Assembly: GCF_001612805.1 (NCBI RefSeq) | Contig: NZ_BDBD01000004.1 | Location: forward strand, 310,001 to 374,000 | DNA length: 64,000 bases | DNA from: Nocardia coubleae NBRC 108252 | GTDB taxonomy: Bacteria > Actinomycetota > Actinomycetes > Mycobacteriales > Mycobacteriaceae | Direction: 5' to 3' | Part shown: positions 1 through 8,773 of the stretch, piece by piece | Position numbering within the stretch: the stretch's first letter is position 1 | Layout of the letters: each line of letters opens with the position of its first letter | Position numbers and translations under genes: made by a program | The notes under the pieces: generated by a model | Told to the model about the DNA's origin: nothing | Databases searched by the model: none | Seen by the model: only the letters and a program-made list of their open reading frames with translations

Positions 1-422
1 AGATATTCCTCCATCAGTTCACCCTCGGCCAACCCCAACCGTGCGGGCGTGACCGCGCCCTCGGGCACGACGAGGCCGTCGCCGAAGGCGTCGTCGTTGA
101 TCTCGGCGTCGGCGGCGATATTGCGGCGCAGTTGCTCGGCCGGTCCGTCCAGATTGTGCGCTCGGGCGAAACGTTCGCCGCGCTCGTGGTGTTCGCGCAA
201 CAGGTGCGAGACCTCGTGAACCAACACCGAGGCCAATTCCTCGACCGGTGTGCGGTCGACGAAACCCGGTGCGACATAACACCGCCAGAACCGGTCGACG
301 CCCATCGTCGGCACCTGCCGCGATTCGACGATGTGCAGGGCGAACAGCGCGGTCGCCAGGTAGGGCCGGGCCCGGACCGCGTGCAGGCGGGCGGCGTAGA
401 GCTTGTCGATGTCGAAGCTCAT
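1..422 (-). CDS. VWA-type metallopeptidase-like protein (DUF2201-like), partial
   Basis: The gene starts with ATG at 420-422, overlapping the stop of the MoxR gene in an ATGA, and runs off the left edge after about 140 residues. What is visible is the N-terminal metallopeptidase-like half: a helical start (MSFDIDKLYAARLHAVRARP) and an HEVSH motif at about residues 69-73, matching the HExxH zinc-peptidase signature, followed by an acidic stretch (AADAEINDDAF). Proteins of this type usually continue into a von Willebrand A domain and are encoded directly after a MoxR ATPase, as here. The VWA part lies outside the window and is inferred. Translational coupling to the ATPase suggests the two form one complex. 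The substrate is unknown. Confidence 0.8.
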   Translation of the reverse strand, partial: MSFDIDKLYAARLHAVRARPYLATALFALHIVESRQVPTMGVDRFWRCYVAPGFVDRTPVEELASVLVHEVSHLLREHHERGERFARAHNLDGPAEQLRRNIAADAEINDDAFGDGLVVPEGAVTPARLGLAEGELMEEY

Positions 423-1735
423 CGGCTCACCTTCGCCGCGACGCGGGCGGCCGCCCGGTCCGCGCGTTGCGAGATCGACACCACGCCCGCGAGTTCCTCG
501 ATCGCGGCGGGCACCACCCAGTCGTCGCGGCGCAGGGTGGCCAGGGTGGTGGCGGGCACGACCACCAGGTCCGGGGCACCGGTCCGGACGGCCCGCACCA
601 GCAGTGCCCAAGCCGCGTCCCATCGCGCCCGGTTCGGGTGGTTGCGGACGGCGGCGACGACGCCGTCCAGGACCACCTGGCGCAGATCGCCTCGCTCGGG
701 CAGGTCGGCGGCCGCCGGGTCGGCGAGCAGGATTTCCGGGTCGGGCAGGTCCATCCGGTCCATGCTGGTGAGCAGTTCGAATCCGGGTCCGTCACCGACG
801 GTGCCGCGGATCAGCTGTGCGAGGACCTCGCGGTCGGCGCCCGCTGCGGTGGCGAACGCGATCAGCCGCATCGTCATCTCCCAGCTGCGCGGTGAGGCCC
901 ACGCCCCGCCCCGCCGTGTTTCGGTCGTGGGCAGCTGGTGTGCGAGGGCGGGGCGTGCGGTGAGGAGCGCACACACCGATCTGCGCGCGAAAGCGACTGC
1001 CTCCGGCAGCTTTTCGGAGTCCAGCCGCGGCAGCTCCGCCTTCGGCCAGGTGCCGCCCAGACCACGTACGACCACCTCCGGGTCGTGGGTCCAGTGCAGA
1101 TGTACGAAACGGTTGGCCAGTGGCGGGCTGAGTTCCCAGCCGTCGGCGGCGGACGACCTAGGGTTCGCCGCCGCGACGATGCGCACCCCCGGAGGTAGCC
1201 GCAACGCACCGACCCGCCGTTCGAGCACCAGCCGCAGCAGCGCCGCCTGCACGGCCGGTGGGGCGGTGGACAATTCGTCCAGGAACAGCAGCCCGCGGCC
1301 GGCCTGGGCGAGCTGCACCGCCCAGTCCGGCGGTGCCATGGGGACACCGTCGACGGCCGGGTCGGCGCCGGGAATCGGCAGACCCGAGAAGTCCGAGGGC
1401 TCGTGCACGCTCGCGATGACGGTGGTGAGTGGCAGGTCGAGGGATTCGGCGAGCTGGGTGAGCGCGGCGGTCTTGCCGATCCCTGGTTCACCCCACAGCA
1501 GCACCGGCAGATCGGCGGCGACGGCCAGGGTGAGTGCCTCGAGTTGCGGATTGCGGCGTGGTTCGGTGGTGGTGCGGCCGAGCAGGTTCAGGAGTTCGTC
1601 GGCGACATCGAGTTGGGCAGTGTGCGGTCGGGGTGCGGTCGATTCACCTCGGCGGTCGGGTGATGCCGGATCGGGCATCGGGGCCGGGAAGGTGGCGACG
1701 TACTGCGTGGACAGATCGGAAAAGTGCACAGTCAT
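419..1735 (-). CDS. MoxR-family AAA+ ATPase
   Basis: This is a 438-residue AAA+ ATPase of the MoxR type. The Walker A motif GEPGIGKT is at about residues 82-89, Walker B FLDE at about 151-154, and a sensor-like AAANP at about 188-192. The first 45 residues are Pro-rich and probably flexible. MoxR ATPases usually act as chaperone or maturation factors with VWA-domain partners, and a VWA/metallopeptidase-like gene follows with a 4-bp overlap. The start at 1735 has an AAGGTGA ribosome-binding site just upstream. The gene lies 72 bp downstream of a 566-residue gene of unknown function on the same strand, so the three probably form an operon. Confidence 0.9.
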   Translation of the reverse strand: MTVHFSDLSTQYVATFPAPMPDPASPDRRGESTAPRPHTAQLDVADELLNLLGRTTTEPRRNPQLEALTLAVAADLPVLLWGEPGIGKTAALTQLAESLDLPLTTVIASVHEPSDFSGLPIPGADPAVDGVPMAPPDWAVQLAQAGRGLLFLDELSTAPPAVQAALLRLVLERRVGALRLPPGVRIVAAANPRSSAADGWELSPPLANRFVHLHWTHDPEVVVRGLGGTWPKAELPRLDSEKLPEAVAFARRSVCALLTARPALAHQLPTTETRRGGAWASPRSWEMTMRLIAFATAAGADREVLAQLIRGTVGDGPGFELLTSMDRMDLPDPEILLADPAAADLPERGDLRQVVLDGVVAAVRNHPNRARWDAAWALLVRAVRTGAPDLVVVPATTLATLRRDDWVVPAAIEELAGVVSISQRADRAAARVAAKVSR

Positions 1736-1807
1736 GAATCACCTTGGGGGTGCGAGGGTTCGGGTGCCTGATGGGTTCACTGCGCGCCGGTGAGCCCGGC
1801 GGCAGGG

Positions 1808-3508
1808 TCAGGAAAGGACGTGGCGGTTGTCGTGGCGGGCCAGGCGCTGGAGGAGTTTGCGGTCACGTCCGTGGCGCAGCCCTGCCCGTTGCAGGCGGTC
1901 GGCGAGGGTGCGCGGGGCGTCCTTGCCGAGACCCGCGAAGATCTCGGACCGATACAGGCCGTAGGTGATCCGGCGGCGTGCCGCCCGGTCGAGGGCGTCG
2001 CGCAACGGTCCGTCCCGCAGCACGGCACCCGGGCCGAGCAGGTCCTCGACCTCGGTCAGGGCTCCGGCGGTGTCGCCGTGGTCGAGACGTTCACGGACAC
2101 CGTCGATCCAGTCGGGTCGGCGATGCGCCGCATCGATCACGCGCAGGCACGGCAGGGCGACACCGGTCAGAGCCACCAGGAGTTCCTCGCGCTCGACCTC
2201 GGCCGGGTCGTGGTCGAGCGCGCTGAGCGTCCCGTTCACCAAGCCGATCCGATGCGTCTCACCTCGGCATTCGACGAGGTGTGTTCGTGGGGGCGAGGTT
2301 CGCGTTCGGGTAGGGGATCGATCCGCCATCGGGACGAGGGCCTCGGCGACCAGCGGGTGGAGCCGGTCGGCTGTGATGGCACCGGCGCGCAGGAGGTCCA
2401 GGTCGGGAAGCGTCCAGGTGGCGGCATCGGGCAGGATCGGCAAGGCGGTCAGCCGGCCGCGCGGGTGGTCCGTCACGATTCGCACGACCGGACCCCACCC
2501 CGGCGCTGGTTCTCCCGATGCTGTCGGTGCGGGTTCCGCCTCCAGCACCACATGCCGTCGAGCACCGAATCGGACCAGTACCCGCTGGGACGCCGCTCGT
2601 GCCGCGCCCGCGGAAAGCGGCTGTGCCGAAGCGTTCTCGGCATGTGACGCCATCGGTCGCTGCTCGGCGCGAAGCAGCCGGACTGCCTCGGCGGCCCACT
2701 GCTCGACCGCACAATTCGTCGGCACGGTTTCGATCAGCCCTCGATCGGCGGGCGAGGTCGCGCCGGCGACGAATCTTGCCGCGACACCCGGATCACCCGG
2801 CGATGCCCCGCACCGCATCCCCAGTTCCCCGGCCCGGCGGGCGTCCCAGAGGTGGCGGTGCAGGTCGAGCCGGTAGCGCCGGTTCGGTCGCGGGTGCGGG
2901 TGCAGGCTCGACCCGGTGTCGGAGCCGTCCCATATGGCGAGACTGATGCGCTGACCGGCGTCGGCCCACGCCGGTGCTGTCCGCACCACCAGATGCACGA
3001 ATCCGTCTCGGCCACTGGATGTTTCAATCGCGTATCGAGCCAATGCCAGCGTCAGGCCCGGCCGGAGCAATCCGTCGGGTGCGACTCTCGGCAGGTGCCA
3101 GCGCAGCAGGTCCGGGGCCAGATATCGCAGGTCGGTACGCACCCGAGCGGCGAGTTCGCGGCCGTGTTTCCGGGCCAGCGCACGCAGATCGATATCGGCG
3201 TCGACGTGTGCCGCAGCGCAAGCCCCCACCCAATCACCGACACCGCGCCGAGCGGTGGCCGCATCGATCATCGTCGGTGGGACGGCGAACTCGCGCACAC
3301 GTGACCAGAGGGCGAGGCGGGAATCGAGCGAACAGGAAGCCGGTTCCAGGACCGGCGAGGGGCTCAACGGCCCGGGCGGAGGACGCCCTTTCCACTTGTC
3401 GTCATCAGCCGAGTATGCACAATCGGCCGCCAGGCGACAAGCGGCAGCGGCGATCTCATCTCTCGGCGACCGCCGTGATCGGCCGGGCGGCACCACCCAC
3501 GCCGACAT
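1808..3508 (-). CDS. Conserved protein of the MoxR/VWA operon, unknown function
   Basis: A 566-residue protein that I do not recognise as a characterised family. It has no signal peptide or membrane segment. The N-terminal region is helical with charged stretches. A middle region (about residues 290-380) looks like beta-rich segments. The C-terminus is helical and very basic (HGRDRKLLQRLARHDNRHVLS). It is the first gene of the MoxR-VWA set, so it may be a substrate adaptor or the client of that chaperone pair, which is inference from position only. The start is uncertain: the first 60 or so residues are Pro/Ser-rich, and an internal ATG near residue 80 (MIDAATARRG) is a plausible alternative. 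Confidence 0.65.
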   Translation of the reverse strand: MSAWVVPPGRSRRSPRDEIAAAACRLAADCAYSADDDKWKGRPPPGPLSPSPVLEPASCSLDSRLALWSRVREFAVPPTMIDAATARRGVGDWVGACAAAHVDADIDLRALARKHGRELAARVRTDLRYLAPDLLRWHLPRVAPDGLLRPGLTLALARYAIETSSGRDGFVHLVVRTAPAWADAGQRISLAIWDGSDTGSSLHPHPRPNRRYRLDLHRHLWDARRAGELGMRCGASPGDPGVAARFVAGATSPADRGLIETVPTNCAVEQWAAEAVRLLRAEQRPMASHAENASAQPLSAGAARAASQRVLVRFGARRHVVLEAEPAPTASGEPAPGWGPVVRIVTDHPRGRLTALPILPDAATWTLPDLDLLRAGAITADRLHPLVAEALVPMADRSPTRTRTSPPRTHLVECRGETHRIGLVNGTLSALDHDPAEVEREELLVALTGVALPCLRVIDAAHRRPDWIDGVRERLDHGDTAGALTEVEDLLGPGAVLRDGPLRDALDRAARRRITYGLYRSEIFAGLGKDAPRTLADRLQRAGLRHGRDRKLLQRLARHDNRHVLS

Positions 3509-3550
3509 GCTCGACGTCGTGCTTCCCCGGACGTCGCAGCGGCCGGGACT

Positions 3551-4189
3551 ACCCTCGAAAAATGGCCTCTACCTCGCACGACGAGCACAGATTGCGTGTA
3601 CTACTTCTCGGCGCTCACCGAGGCACCGCTGTGCGCGGGGTCCGTGGTGTACATCGTCGGCGGCGCGAACTCGGCCGGGCAGGCGGCGATCTACTTCGCC
3701 GAGAGTGCGGCCCGGGTGATCATGCTGATCCGCGGCTCGTCGCCGGCCGCCGAGATGTCGGCCTATCTCATCGAGCAGATCGAGGCGAACCCGCGCATCG
3801 AGGTCCGCCTCGACACCGAGATCGCGGCCGCCGCGGGCAACACCCATCTCGAACGCCTCACCCTGCACACCCGCAGCACCGGCGCACTGGAAGAAGTCCC
3901 CGCCACTTGGCTGTTCGCCTTCATCGGCGCCGACCCCGCCACCACGTGGCTCGGCCCCGCTTTCGCCCGCGACGCCAAGGGCTACCTCCTCACCGGCCCT
4001 GACATCGCCACCGTCGTCGGCGATTCCTCCCCCTGGCCGCTCCCCCGCCCACCCCTGCACCTGGAAACCACCGTCCCCGGCGTCTTCGCCGCCGGCGACG
4101 TCCGCGCCTTCACCGGCCACCGGGTAGCCGCCGCTGTCGGCGAGGGTTCCATGGCCGTGATGCTCGTCCACAAGTATCTGCACGACTGA
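3551..4189 (+). pseudogene. 5'-truncated thioredoxin-reductase-like flavoprotein remnant
   Basis: The reading frame encodes only the C-terminal half of a thioredoxin-reductase-like pyridine nucleotide-disulphide oxidoreductase. It has the NAD(P)H-binding Rossmann motif VVYIVGGANSAGQAA and the C-terminal FAD-contacting signature TTVPGVFAAGDVR, followed by the usual GEGSMAV helix. Family-like sequence begins near EKWPLPRTT, just before VYYFSA. The N-terminal FAD-binding GxGxxG domain and the redox CxxC are absent, and no upstream frame continues the homology. The third glycine of the Rossmann GGGNSAG motif is replaced by Ala. An internal ATG at 3596 could still express a 197-residue fragment. 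It resembles the part found in cyclic-nucleotide-binding/TrxB fusions. A decayed gene is the simplest reading. Confidence 0.75.
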
Positions 4190-4200
4190 CGCGGAAGCCC

Positions 4201-4229
4201 TTGACCGACCGGTCGGTCATTCCTACGCT
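4201..4229 (+). promoter_or_regulatory. Promoter of the hydrolase-TetR operon with embedded palindromic operator
   Basis: A -35 box TTGACC (4201-4206) and a -10 box TACGCT (4224-4229) are separated by exactly 17 bp. An 18-bp perfect palindrome, TGACCGACCGGTCGGTCA (4202-4219), covers the -35 box and most of the spacer, which is where a repressor would block RNA polymerase. The second gene of the operon encodes a TetR regulator, so autoregulation is the natural reading. Confidence 0.75.
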
Positions 4230-4253
4230 GGTGTCGAGCGATCGGAGGGGATC

Positions 4254-5093
4254 ATGCGGGTATCCGTCGAGACCAGGTTCGGCACAGTGGTCGTGCATCT
4301 GAGTGGGGGCGATCCGGGTGGGCGGACGGGATTGCTTCTCCTGCATGCCAATCCGGGTGACCATCGTGATTTCGCCGCCGTCTTGCCTGCGTTGGGTGAG
4401 CAGTGGCCGGTGGCCGCGCTCGATTGGCCCGGATTCGGTGATTCGACGGTGTCCGACCCTGCGGCTCTGCGAACGCCGGTGCTGCCGATGATCGCGAGCC
4501 GCGTTCTCGAAGTACTGCGGGCCGAGCACGGTTTCGGGTCCGTCGTCGTGCTCGGTAACAGTGTCGGCGGGTATGCCGCCGCGCGGCTGGCCGAACGCGA
4601 ACCCGAGCATGTGCGTGCCGCTGTGCTCGTGCAACCGGCCGGGTTCGTGCCCCATGGCCTTGTCGTGCGGACGATGTCGCGGTTCATGTCGGCGCACGTT
4701 GTCGCCGCGCGCACGGTAGGGCCCGCCGCGCGCCTCTACCTCGGGCCGCCCGGTCGCGGCGCCATACGCCCGGTCTTCGAACGCGCACGCCGGGTGCGCG
4801 ACGACCCGCAGCGGCTGACGGTGTACCGCAGGCTCTGGGCGACCATCGCCGACCCCGATCTCGACCTGGCCGCGAACGGCCCGTTGCCGATCCAGACCCC
4901 GGTTCAGGTGGTGTGGGGCCGCAACGATCCGATCAATCCGTGGGTGCTCAACCGGCGCGGTCTCGCGGCAGCCCTGCCGCACGCCGAGGTCGCGGTCCTT
5001 CCCACCCGGCACGAACCCTTCTGCGAGGCGCCACAGCTGTTCCTCGATACGGTGACACCGTTTCTGCGTGCGCACAGCGAGGTGAACCGATGA
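4254..5093 (+). CDS. Alpha/beta hydrolase
   Basis: A 279-residue alpha/beta-hydrolase-fold protein. The nucleophile elbow is GNSVGG (Ser near residue 103), a likely acid is in VVWGRNDPINP, and the likely catalytic His is in RHEPF near the C-terminus. No signal peptide is seen, so it is probably cytosolic. The ATG at 4254 follows a GGAGGGG ribosome-binding site. The last codon overlaps the start of the downstream TetR gene (ATGA), so both are translated from one message driven by the palindrome-bearing promoter at 4201-4229. The substrate is unknown; esters or C-C bond hydrolase substrates are typical of the family. Confidence 0.88.
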   Translation: MRVSVETRFGTVVVHLSGGDPGGRTGLLLLHANPGDHRDFAAVLPALGEQWPVAALDWPGFGDSTVSDPAALRTPVLPMIASRVLEVLRAEHGFGSVVVLGNSVGGYAAARLAEREPEHVRAAVLVQPAGFVPHGLVVRTMSRFMSAHVVAARTVGPAARLYLGPPGRGAIRPVFERARRVRDDPQRLTVYRRLWATIADPDLDLAANGPLPIQTPVQVVWGRNDPINPWVLNRRGLAAALPHAEVAVLPTRHEPFCEAPQLFLDTVTPFLRAHSEVNR

Positions 5094-5626
5094 GATCTCC
5101 GGAGCCCGGGCGTCGCGCCCTGCTGGACGCGGGCCGCGCCCTGCTCGGCAGCGAGAACCTGAGCAAGGTGTCGGTCAACGCCATCACGGCCGGGGCGGGC
5201 ATGGCCAAAGGCAGCTTCTACCAGCACTGGCCCAGCCGCGAGGAGTACCTCCTCGCCCTGCACCGCGAGTTCCACGACACCCTCTTCGCCCGCGTGCGGG
5301 GCGCTATCGCCGACCTCCCACCCGGCGCCGAACGCCTGCGCACCGGCATCGATGTCTACCTGGACGGTTGCCTGGCCGACCCGGCCACCAAAGCCCTGCT
5401 GGTCCAGGCGCGTACCGATGCGGGCCTGGGCGGCGAAGTCGCCCACCGCAACGCCCTGGCCGCCGACATCGCCACCGAGGACCTGACCGCGATCGGCTGG
5501 CCCGACCCCCACCCCGTCGCCGTCCTCCTCATCGCCGCGATCGCCGAAACCGCCCTCCTGGAACTCGACGCCACCGCCCCCCGCCCCGATCTGCGCGCGG
5601 CGCTGCTCGAGCTGGCTCGGCGCTGA
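5090..5626 (+). CDS. TetR family regulator of the hydrolase operon
   Basis: A 178-residue TetR-family repressor. The N-terminal helix-turn-helix (residues about 8-55) has the typical ITAGAGMAKGSFYQHWPSRE recognition region, and the remaining helical ligand-binding domain has no recognisable effector signature. The ATG at 5090 overlaps the stop of the upstream hydrolase gene. An open frame extends upstream, but the helix-turn-helix would then be preceded by sequence that belongs to the hydrolase gene in another frame, so this start is preferred. It probably binds the 18-bp palindrome in the operon promoter and represses itself and the hydrolase. Confidence 0.9.
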   Translation: MRSPEPGRRALLDAGRALLGSENLSKVSVNAITAGAGMAKGSFYQHWPSREEYLLALHREFHDTLFARVRGAIADLPPGAERLRTGIDVYLDGCLADPATKALLVQARTDAGLGGEVAHRNALAADIATEDLTAIGWPDPHPVAVLLIAAIAETALLELDATAPRPDLRAALLELARR

Positions 5627-5773
5627 CAGACAGCGCTCCCGGAATTCCGATCTGAAATGAAACTGTGCCTGAAAGTGTCGACGTAACCGGCGGCGGGTGG
5701 CGAGAATTGGTGACGACGGTCGGCGCTGTTCGAAACCGTCGCGAATACCCTTCGGCAACAGAGGAATTGGTCG

Positions 5774-7147
5774 ATGAACAGGTTGTCGAGATTCAGTGTG
5801 GTGGTGTCGGCCGTCGCAGTTGTGGCAGTCGGGTCCGCGGCGGTCGGTGCCGCGCGGGCGGAAACGCCTGGCACGCAACCCTGTACTCCGTATACGGCGA
5901 TTCTGGCGCCGGGGACCTGGGAGACGACGCCGGACGCCGATCCCGAGGTGCCCGTCGGGATGCTGCGGCCGGTCGGTGAGGGCCTGCGCCAGCGGTTCGG
6001 CCGCGACATCACGGTGCTCTACGTTCCTTATGCCGCAAGTGCTTTCGATCTGGGGTTGAGCTACGCGGAGTCGCTGAGCACCCTGGAATCCCGTTTGGAC
6101 CGTATGCTGCGCGGCCTGTGCGACTCGACGAGGGTGGTCTTGGCCGGTTACAGCCAGGGCGCGGACGGTGTCGGTGATCTCGCGACCGCGATCGGCCATG
6201 GTGACGGTCCCATCGATGCCGATCGAGTGGCCGGTGTCGGGCTGCTCGCCGATCCGCATCGCGATCCGGATACCACGCTCTCCCTGGGTGATCCGCAGCC
6301 CGGCTACGGTATCGCCGGGGCGCGGGACCGGGATTTCGGCGCGTTGACCGACCGGGTTCGTACTCTGTGCGCCGACGGCGATCTGTACTGCGCCCTCGAT
6401 TCGGCCACTTCCCCGTTCCTCGCCGTAGTCGGCCGCGTACTCAGTGGCGATCCCGGGCCGATCGCGAACCTCGTTCCCCCTACGGTCGATCCGAACAATC
6501 TGATCGCGCAAGCGGTCACGATGGGGGCCGGCTGGACTGCCACCGCGGCGAACCTGCCGACCATCACCGACAACCTGACCCGCCTTCGGGAGTTCATCGC
6601 GGCGGGCGATATCCGCAGTGCACGCCGGGCCGCGGATGCCCTGAACTCCGCCCTGTCACCCTTGGTCCAGGCCGCCGCGGGTGTGGATCGTGTGCTGGTC
6701 GCCGAGGTCGTCCGCGCGGCTGCCGCCGTCGACCCCACCGGACGGACGGCGGCGGTCGGTGTCATCGCCGACGCCCTCGCGCACATCGACCTGCTCGGCA
6801 TCGCCGACAGAGCGGGCCGAACCCAAGAAACACTGTGGCGTGCTGTCGAATCCCTCGACCGCAACGACCACCTCGGGGCCGCTGCCGAACTGGCGTCCTT
6901 GGTCGCCAACGGCGCCGACCTCACCGGCTCCGTGTTCGGCCCGGTCGCCGCGGGCATCCGCGCGGACCTGCACGCGACCACCCGAACCCTGCTGAGCCTC
7001 ACCGACCCTGCCACCACCGACGAACTCGTCCAACTGGCTCGCCAAGGTGTCGACATGGCCAACTTCTACGCCTCCCGCGCCCACATCGACTACGACGACG
7101 ACGTCCCCATCCTCCTGAGCTACCTGAGCTCACAGGTCGTTGCGTAG
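5774..7147 (+). CDS. Exported cutinase-like serine esterase with long C-terminal extension
   Basis: A 457-residue exported protein. A Sec signal peptide is clear (MNRLSR, then a hydrophobic run, then an AARA cleavage site near residue 29). The core matches the cutinase/PE-PPE alpha/beta hydrolase group: the nucleophile elbow GYSQG is at about residues 125-129, and cysteines at about 37 and 116 could pair. Cutinases are usually about 200-230 residues. Here another 220 or so residues follow, predicted as long amphipathic helices without a recognised domain. It lies alone on its strand and converges with a small XRE gene across a strong hairpin. Likely substrates are lipids or polyester-like envelope material. 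Confidence 0.82.
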   Translation: MNRLSRFSVVVSAVAVVAVGSAAVGAARAETPGTQPCTPYTAILAPGTWETTPDADPEVPVGMLRPVGEGLRQRFGRDITVLYVPYAASAFDLGLSYAESLSTLESRLDRMLRGLCDSTRVVLAGYSQGADGVGDLATAIGHGDGPIDADRVAGVGLLADPHRDPDTTLSLGDPQPGYGIAGARDRDFGALTDRVRTLCADGDLYCALDSATSPFLAVVGRVLSGDPGPIANLVPPTVDPNNLIAQAVTMGAGWTATAANLPTITDNLTRLREFIAAGDIRSARRAADALNSALSPLVQAAAGVDRVLVAEVVRAAAAVDPTGRTAAVGVIADALAHIDLLGIADRAGRTQETLWRAVESLDRNDHLGAAAELASLVANGADLTGSVFGPVAAGIRADLHATTRTLLSLTDPATTDELVQLARQGVDMANFYASRAHIDYDDDVPILLSYLSSQVVA

Positions 7148-7164
7148 CCTGGGGCGAACACCGA

Positions 7165-7204
7165 CCGTTGCGCCGACTCGACCTGCCTCGAGCCGGCGCA
7201 ACGG
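7165..7204. terminator. Hairpin between convergent genes
   Basis: CCGTTGCGCCG (7165-7175) pairs perfectly with CGGCGCAACGG (7194-7204), and CTCGA/TCGAG pair again inside. There is no T run. The hairpin sits exactly between the ends of the cutinase-like gene and the convergent XRE gene, so it may stop transcription in both directions. Confidence 0.6.
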
Positions 7205-7212
7205 CATTCAGA

Positions 7213-7425
7213 TCAGCACGACACCGCGTCTCCGACAGACTTGTCGAGACGCACACCCAGCACTCTCGACAACTCGCAGACATTGTCGGCACTGGGTGTC
7301 ACCACACCGCGTTCCCAGCGGCTGATCTGGTTTCCGTCCGCAATTCCGATCCAGTCGGCCAACTCCGCCTGGGTGAATCCGGAGGCCATCCTTGCCGCCC
7401 GAATCGCTTTGCCGATCGCCGACAT
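7213..7425 (-). CDS. XRE family helix-turn-helix regulator
   Basis: A 70-residue protein that is almost entirely an XRE/Cro helix-turn-helix: GKAIRAARMASGFTQAELAD, then an ISRWERG recognition region and a short tail (LSRVLGVRLDKSV). The ATG at 7425 is preceded by a purine-rich GAGAGAGGGGA ribosome-binding site. Longer frames upstream would add a Cys/Arg-rich stretch not seen in such regulators. Possible targets include its own promoter. There is no partner toxin or membrane gene beside it. Confidence 0.8.
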   Translation of the reverse strand: MSAIGKAIRAARMASGFTQAELADWIGIADGNQISRWERGVVTPSADNVCELSRVLGVRLDKSVGDAVSC

Positions 7426-7623
7426 GGTCTCCCCTCTCTCTCGATGCCCTCGGCACGGACCGCATCGGCACGGGTGTCCATCGGCGAACACTCGAACTCC
7501 TAATGCGGTCTCGCGCAGCCACATTCGAAAGGTATCGGGGAATCGGTCCGGGAAGGAGGCTGTGACTGCACGGCCACTGACTGTGCACGCACAAACGTAC
7601 GTGCATTCGGGCGCCGATTCCGG

Positions 7624-8598
7624 CTATTTCGGAGGGTTGTCCGGATCGGCGGCGCTGCGGCGCCAGTCCCGTGGTGTCATGCCGAACGCTTCGCGGAATC
7701 GCCGGGCGAAATGCGCGGCGTCGCGGAAGCCGACGGCACCGGCCACCGCACCGATGGACCGGTGCGCGTAGCCCCTGTCGACCAGCATGTCACGGGCCCG
7801 GACCAGGCGCTGCTCGATGATCCACTGCTCGAGGCTGATCCCGGACTGGGCGCACACCTTGTACAGGTGCCGCACGGAGATGTTGTTGGCGGCGGCGATC
7901 GCGGGGATCTTCAAGGTCGAATCGGACAGGTGTGTCCGCACATACCCGAGGATCTGCTCGATCAGCAGTTGCTCCGGGATGGCGGCACCGTCGCCCGGCC
8001 CGCGACCGGCCGCCGAGATCAGCAGCGCCCGAACCATTTCCAGGCACGACTCACCCACCGAGGCGGCGGCCGGATCGGTTTCGAGCTGGTCGGCGATCCG
8101 GACGAGATGCTGGATCTGTGCCGTGACCATGGGATACAGCGGCGATGCCGCCAGCCGCCCGTGCGCCGCGACGACCGTTTCCGGTGAGATGCCGAGGCGT
8201 TCTCTCGACAGCTGCAGGCACAGCGTTCCACCGAGGCCGTGCCAGCCGGAGGCGAAGGTGGTCGCCAGGTCGATCACTTCGCACGCGCCGGGTTCGATCA
8301 GCGTTTGCGCGCCGAATTGTTCGTGCCTGCGGACCTGCCCGTGCTGGACGGTGACCGTCAACGTGTCGCTCGGCGTTGTCCGCTCATGCCGCCTGGTGCG
8401 CCAGACCTGGTGACCGGATACCTCCGAGCGGGTGAGCGCGATCGGGCCGAGCATCCAGGCCTGGTGCCTGCTGACCACTTCGGCGGGCGAATCCCACATC
8501 CGCAGGTTCGCTCCGATGTCGGCTTCCTGCAGGATGGCGGTGACCGCCTCCCGCCGGTCCGCCGGCGTGAAGTAGTCGGAATCGATCAGCACTGCCAT
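7624..8598 (-). CDS. AraC family transcriptional regulator
   Basis: A 324-residue AraC/XylS regulator. The N-terminal 170 or so residues form an AraC-binding-like effector domain (RHERTTPSDTLTVTVQHGQV). The C-terminal 100 residues carry the paired helix-turn-helix with the conserved IAAANNISVRHLYKVC and VGFRDAAHFARRFREAFG segments. The ATG at 8598 follows GGAG at a good distance. Upstream in-frame codons encode Pro/Arg-rich sequence unlike the family. It lies 175 bp downstream of the GNAT gene on the same strand and may control the GNAT-ThiF operon, which is inference from proximity. Confidence 0.87.
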   Translation of the reverse strand: MAVLIDSDYFTPADRREAVTAILQEADIGANLRMWDSPAEVVSRHQAWMLGPIALTRSEVSGHQVWRTRRHERTTPSDTLTVTVQHGQVRRHEQFGAQTLIEPGACEVIDLATTFASGWHGLGGTLCLQLSRERLGISPETVVAAHGRLAASPLYPMVTAQIQHLVRIADQLETDPAAASVGESCLEMVRALLISAAGRGPGDGAAIPEQLLIEQILGYVRTHLSDSTLKIPAIAAANNISVRHLYKVCAQSGISLEQWIIEQRLVRARDMLVDRGYAHRSIGAVAGAVGFRDAAHFARRFREAFGMTPRDWRRSAADPDNPPK

Positions 8599-8773
8599 CG
8601 GTGATCTCCACTTCGGATCCTCGCCGGCGGTGGAGACCCTCCCGTCGCCGGCCGCTGCGCGCATCGGGTGGTGGCAATTCGGGCAAAGGTGATTGCACGG
8701 GGGCCTGTAGTCGGCGATGCTATCGCGCCGAGGCGAGTCCGGAGCCCGATTCGGCAGGGTCGCGCAACGGATT

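Noticed and set aside
132..1793. A 553-codon open frame on the plus strand across the MoxR gene
   Set aside because: It is antisense to the MoxR gene, has Arg/Ser-rich composition typical of shadow frames in high-GC DNA, and no domain.
4904..6511. A 535-codon minus-strand frame over the TetR and cutinase-like genes
   Set aside because: It spans two well-supported genes on the other strand and shows only low-complexity shadow sequence.
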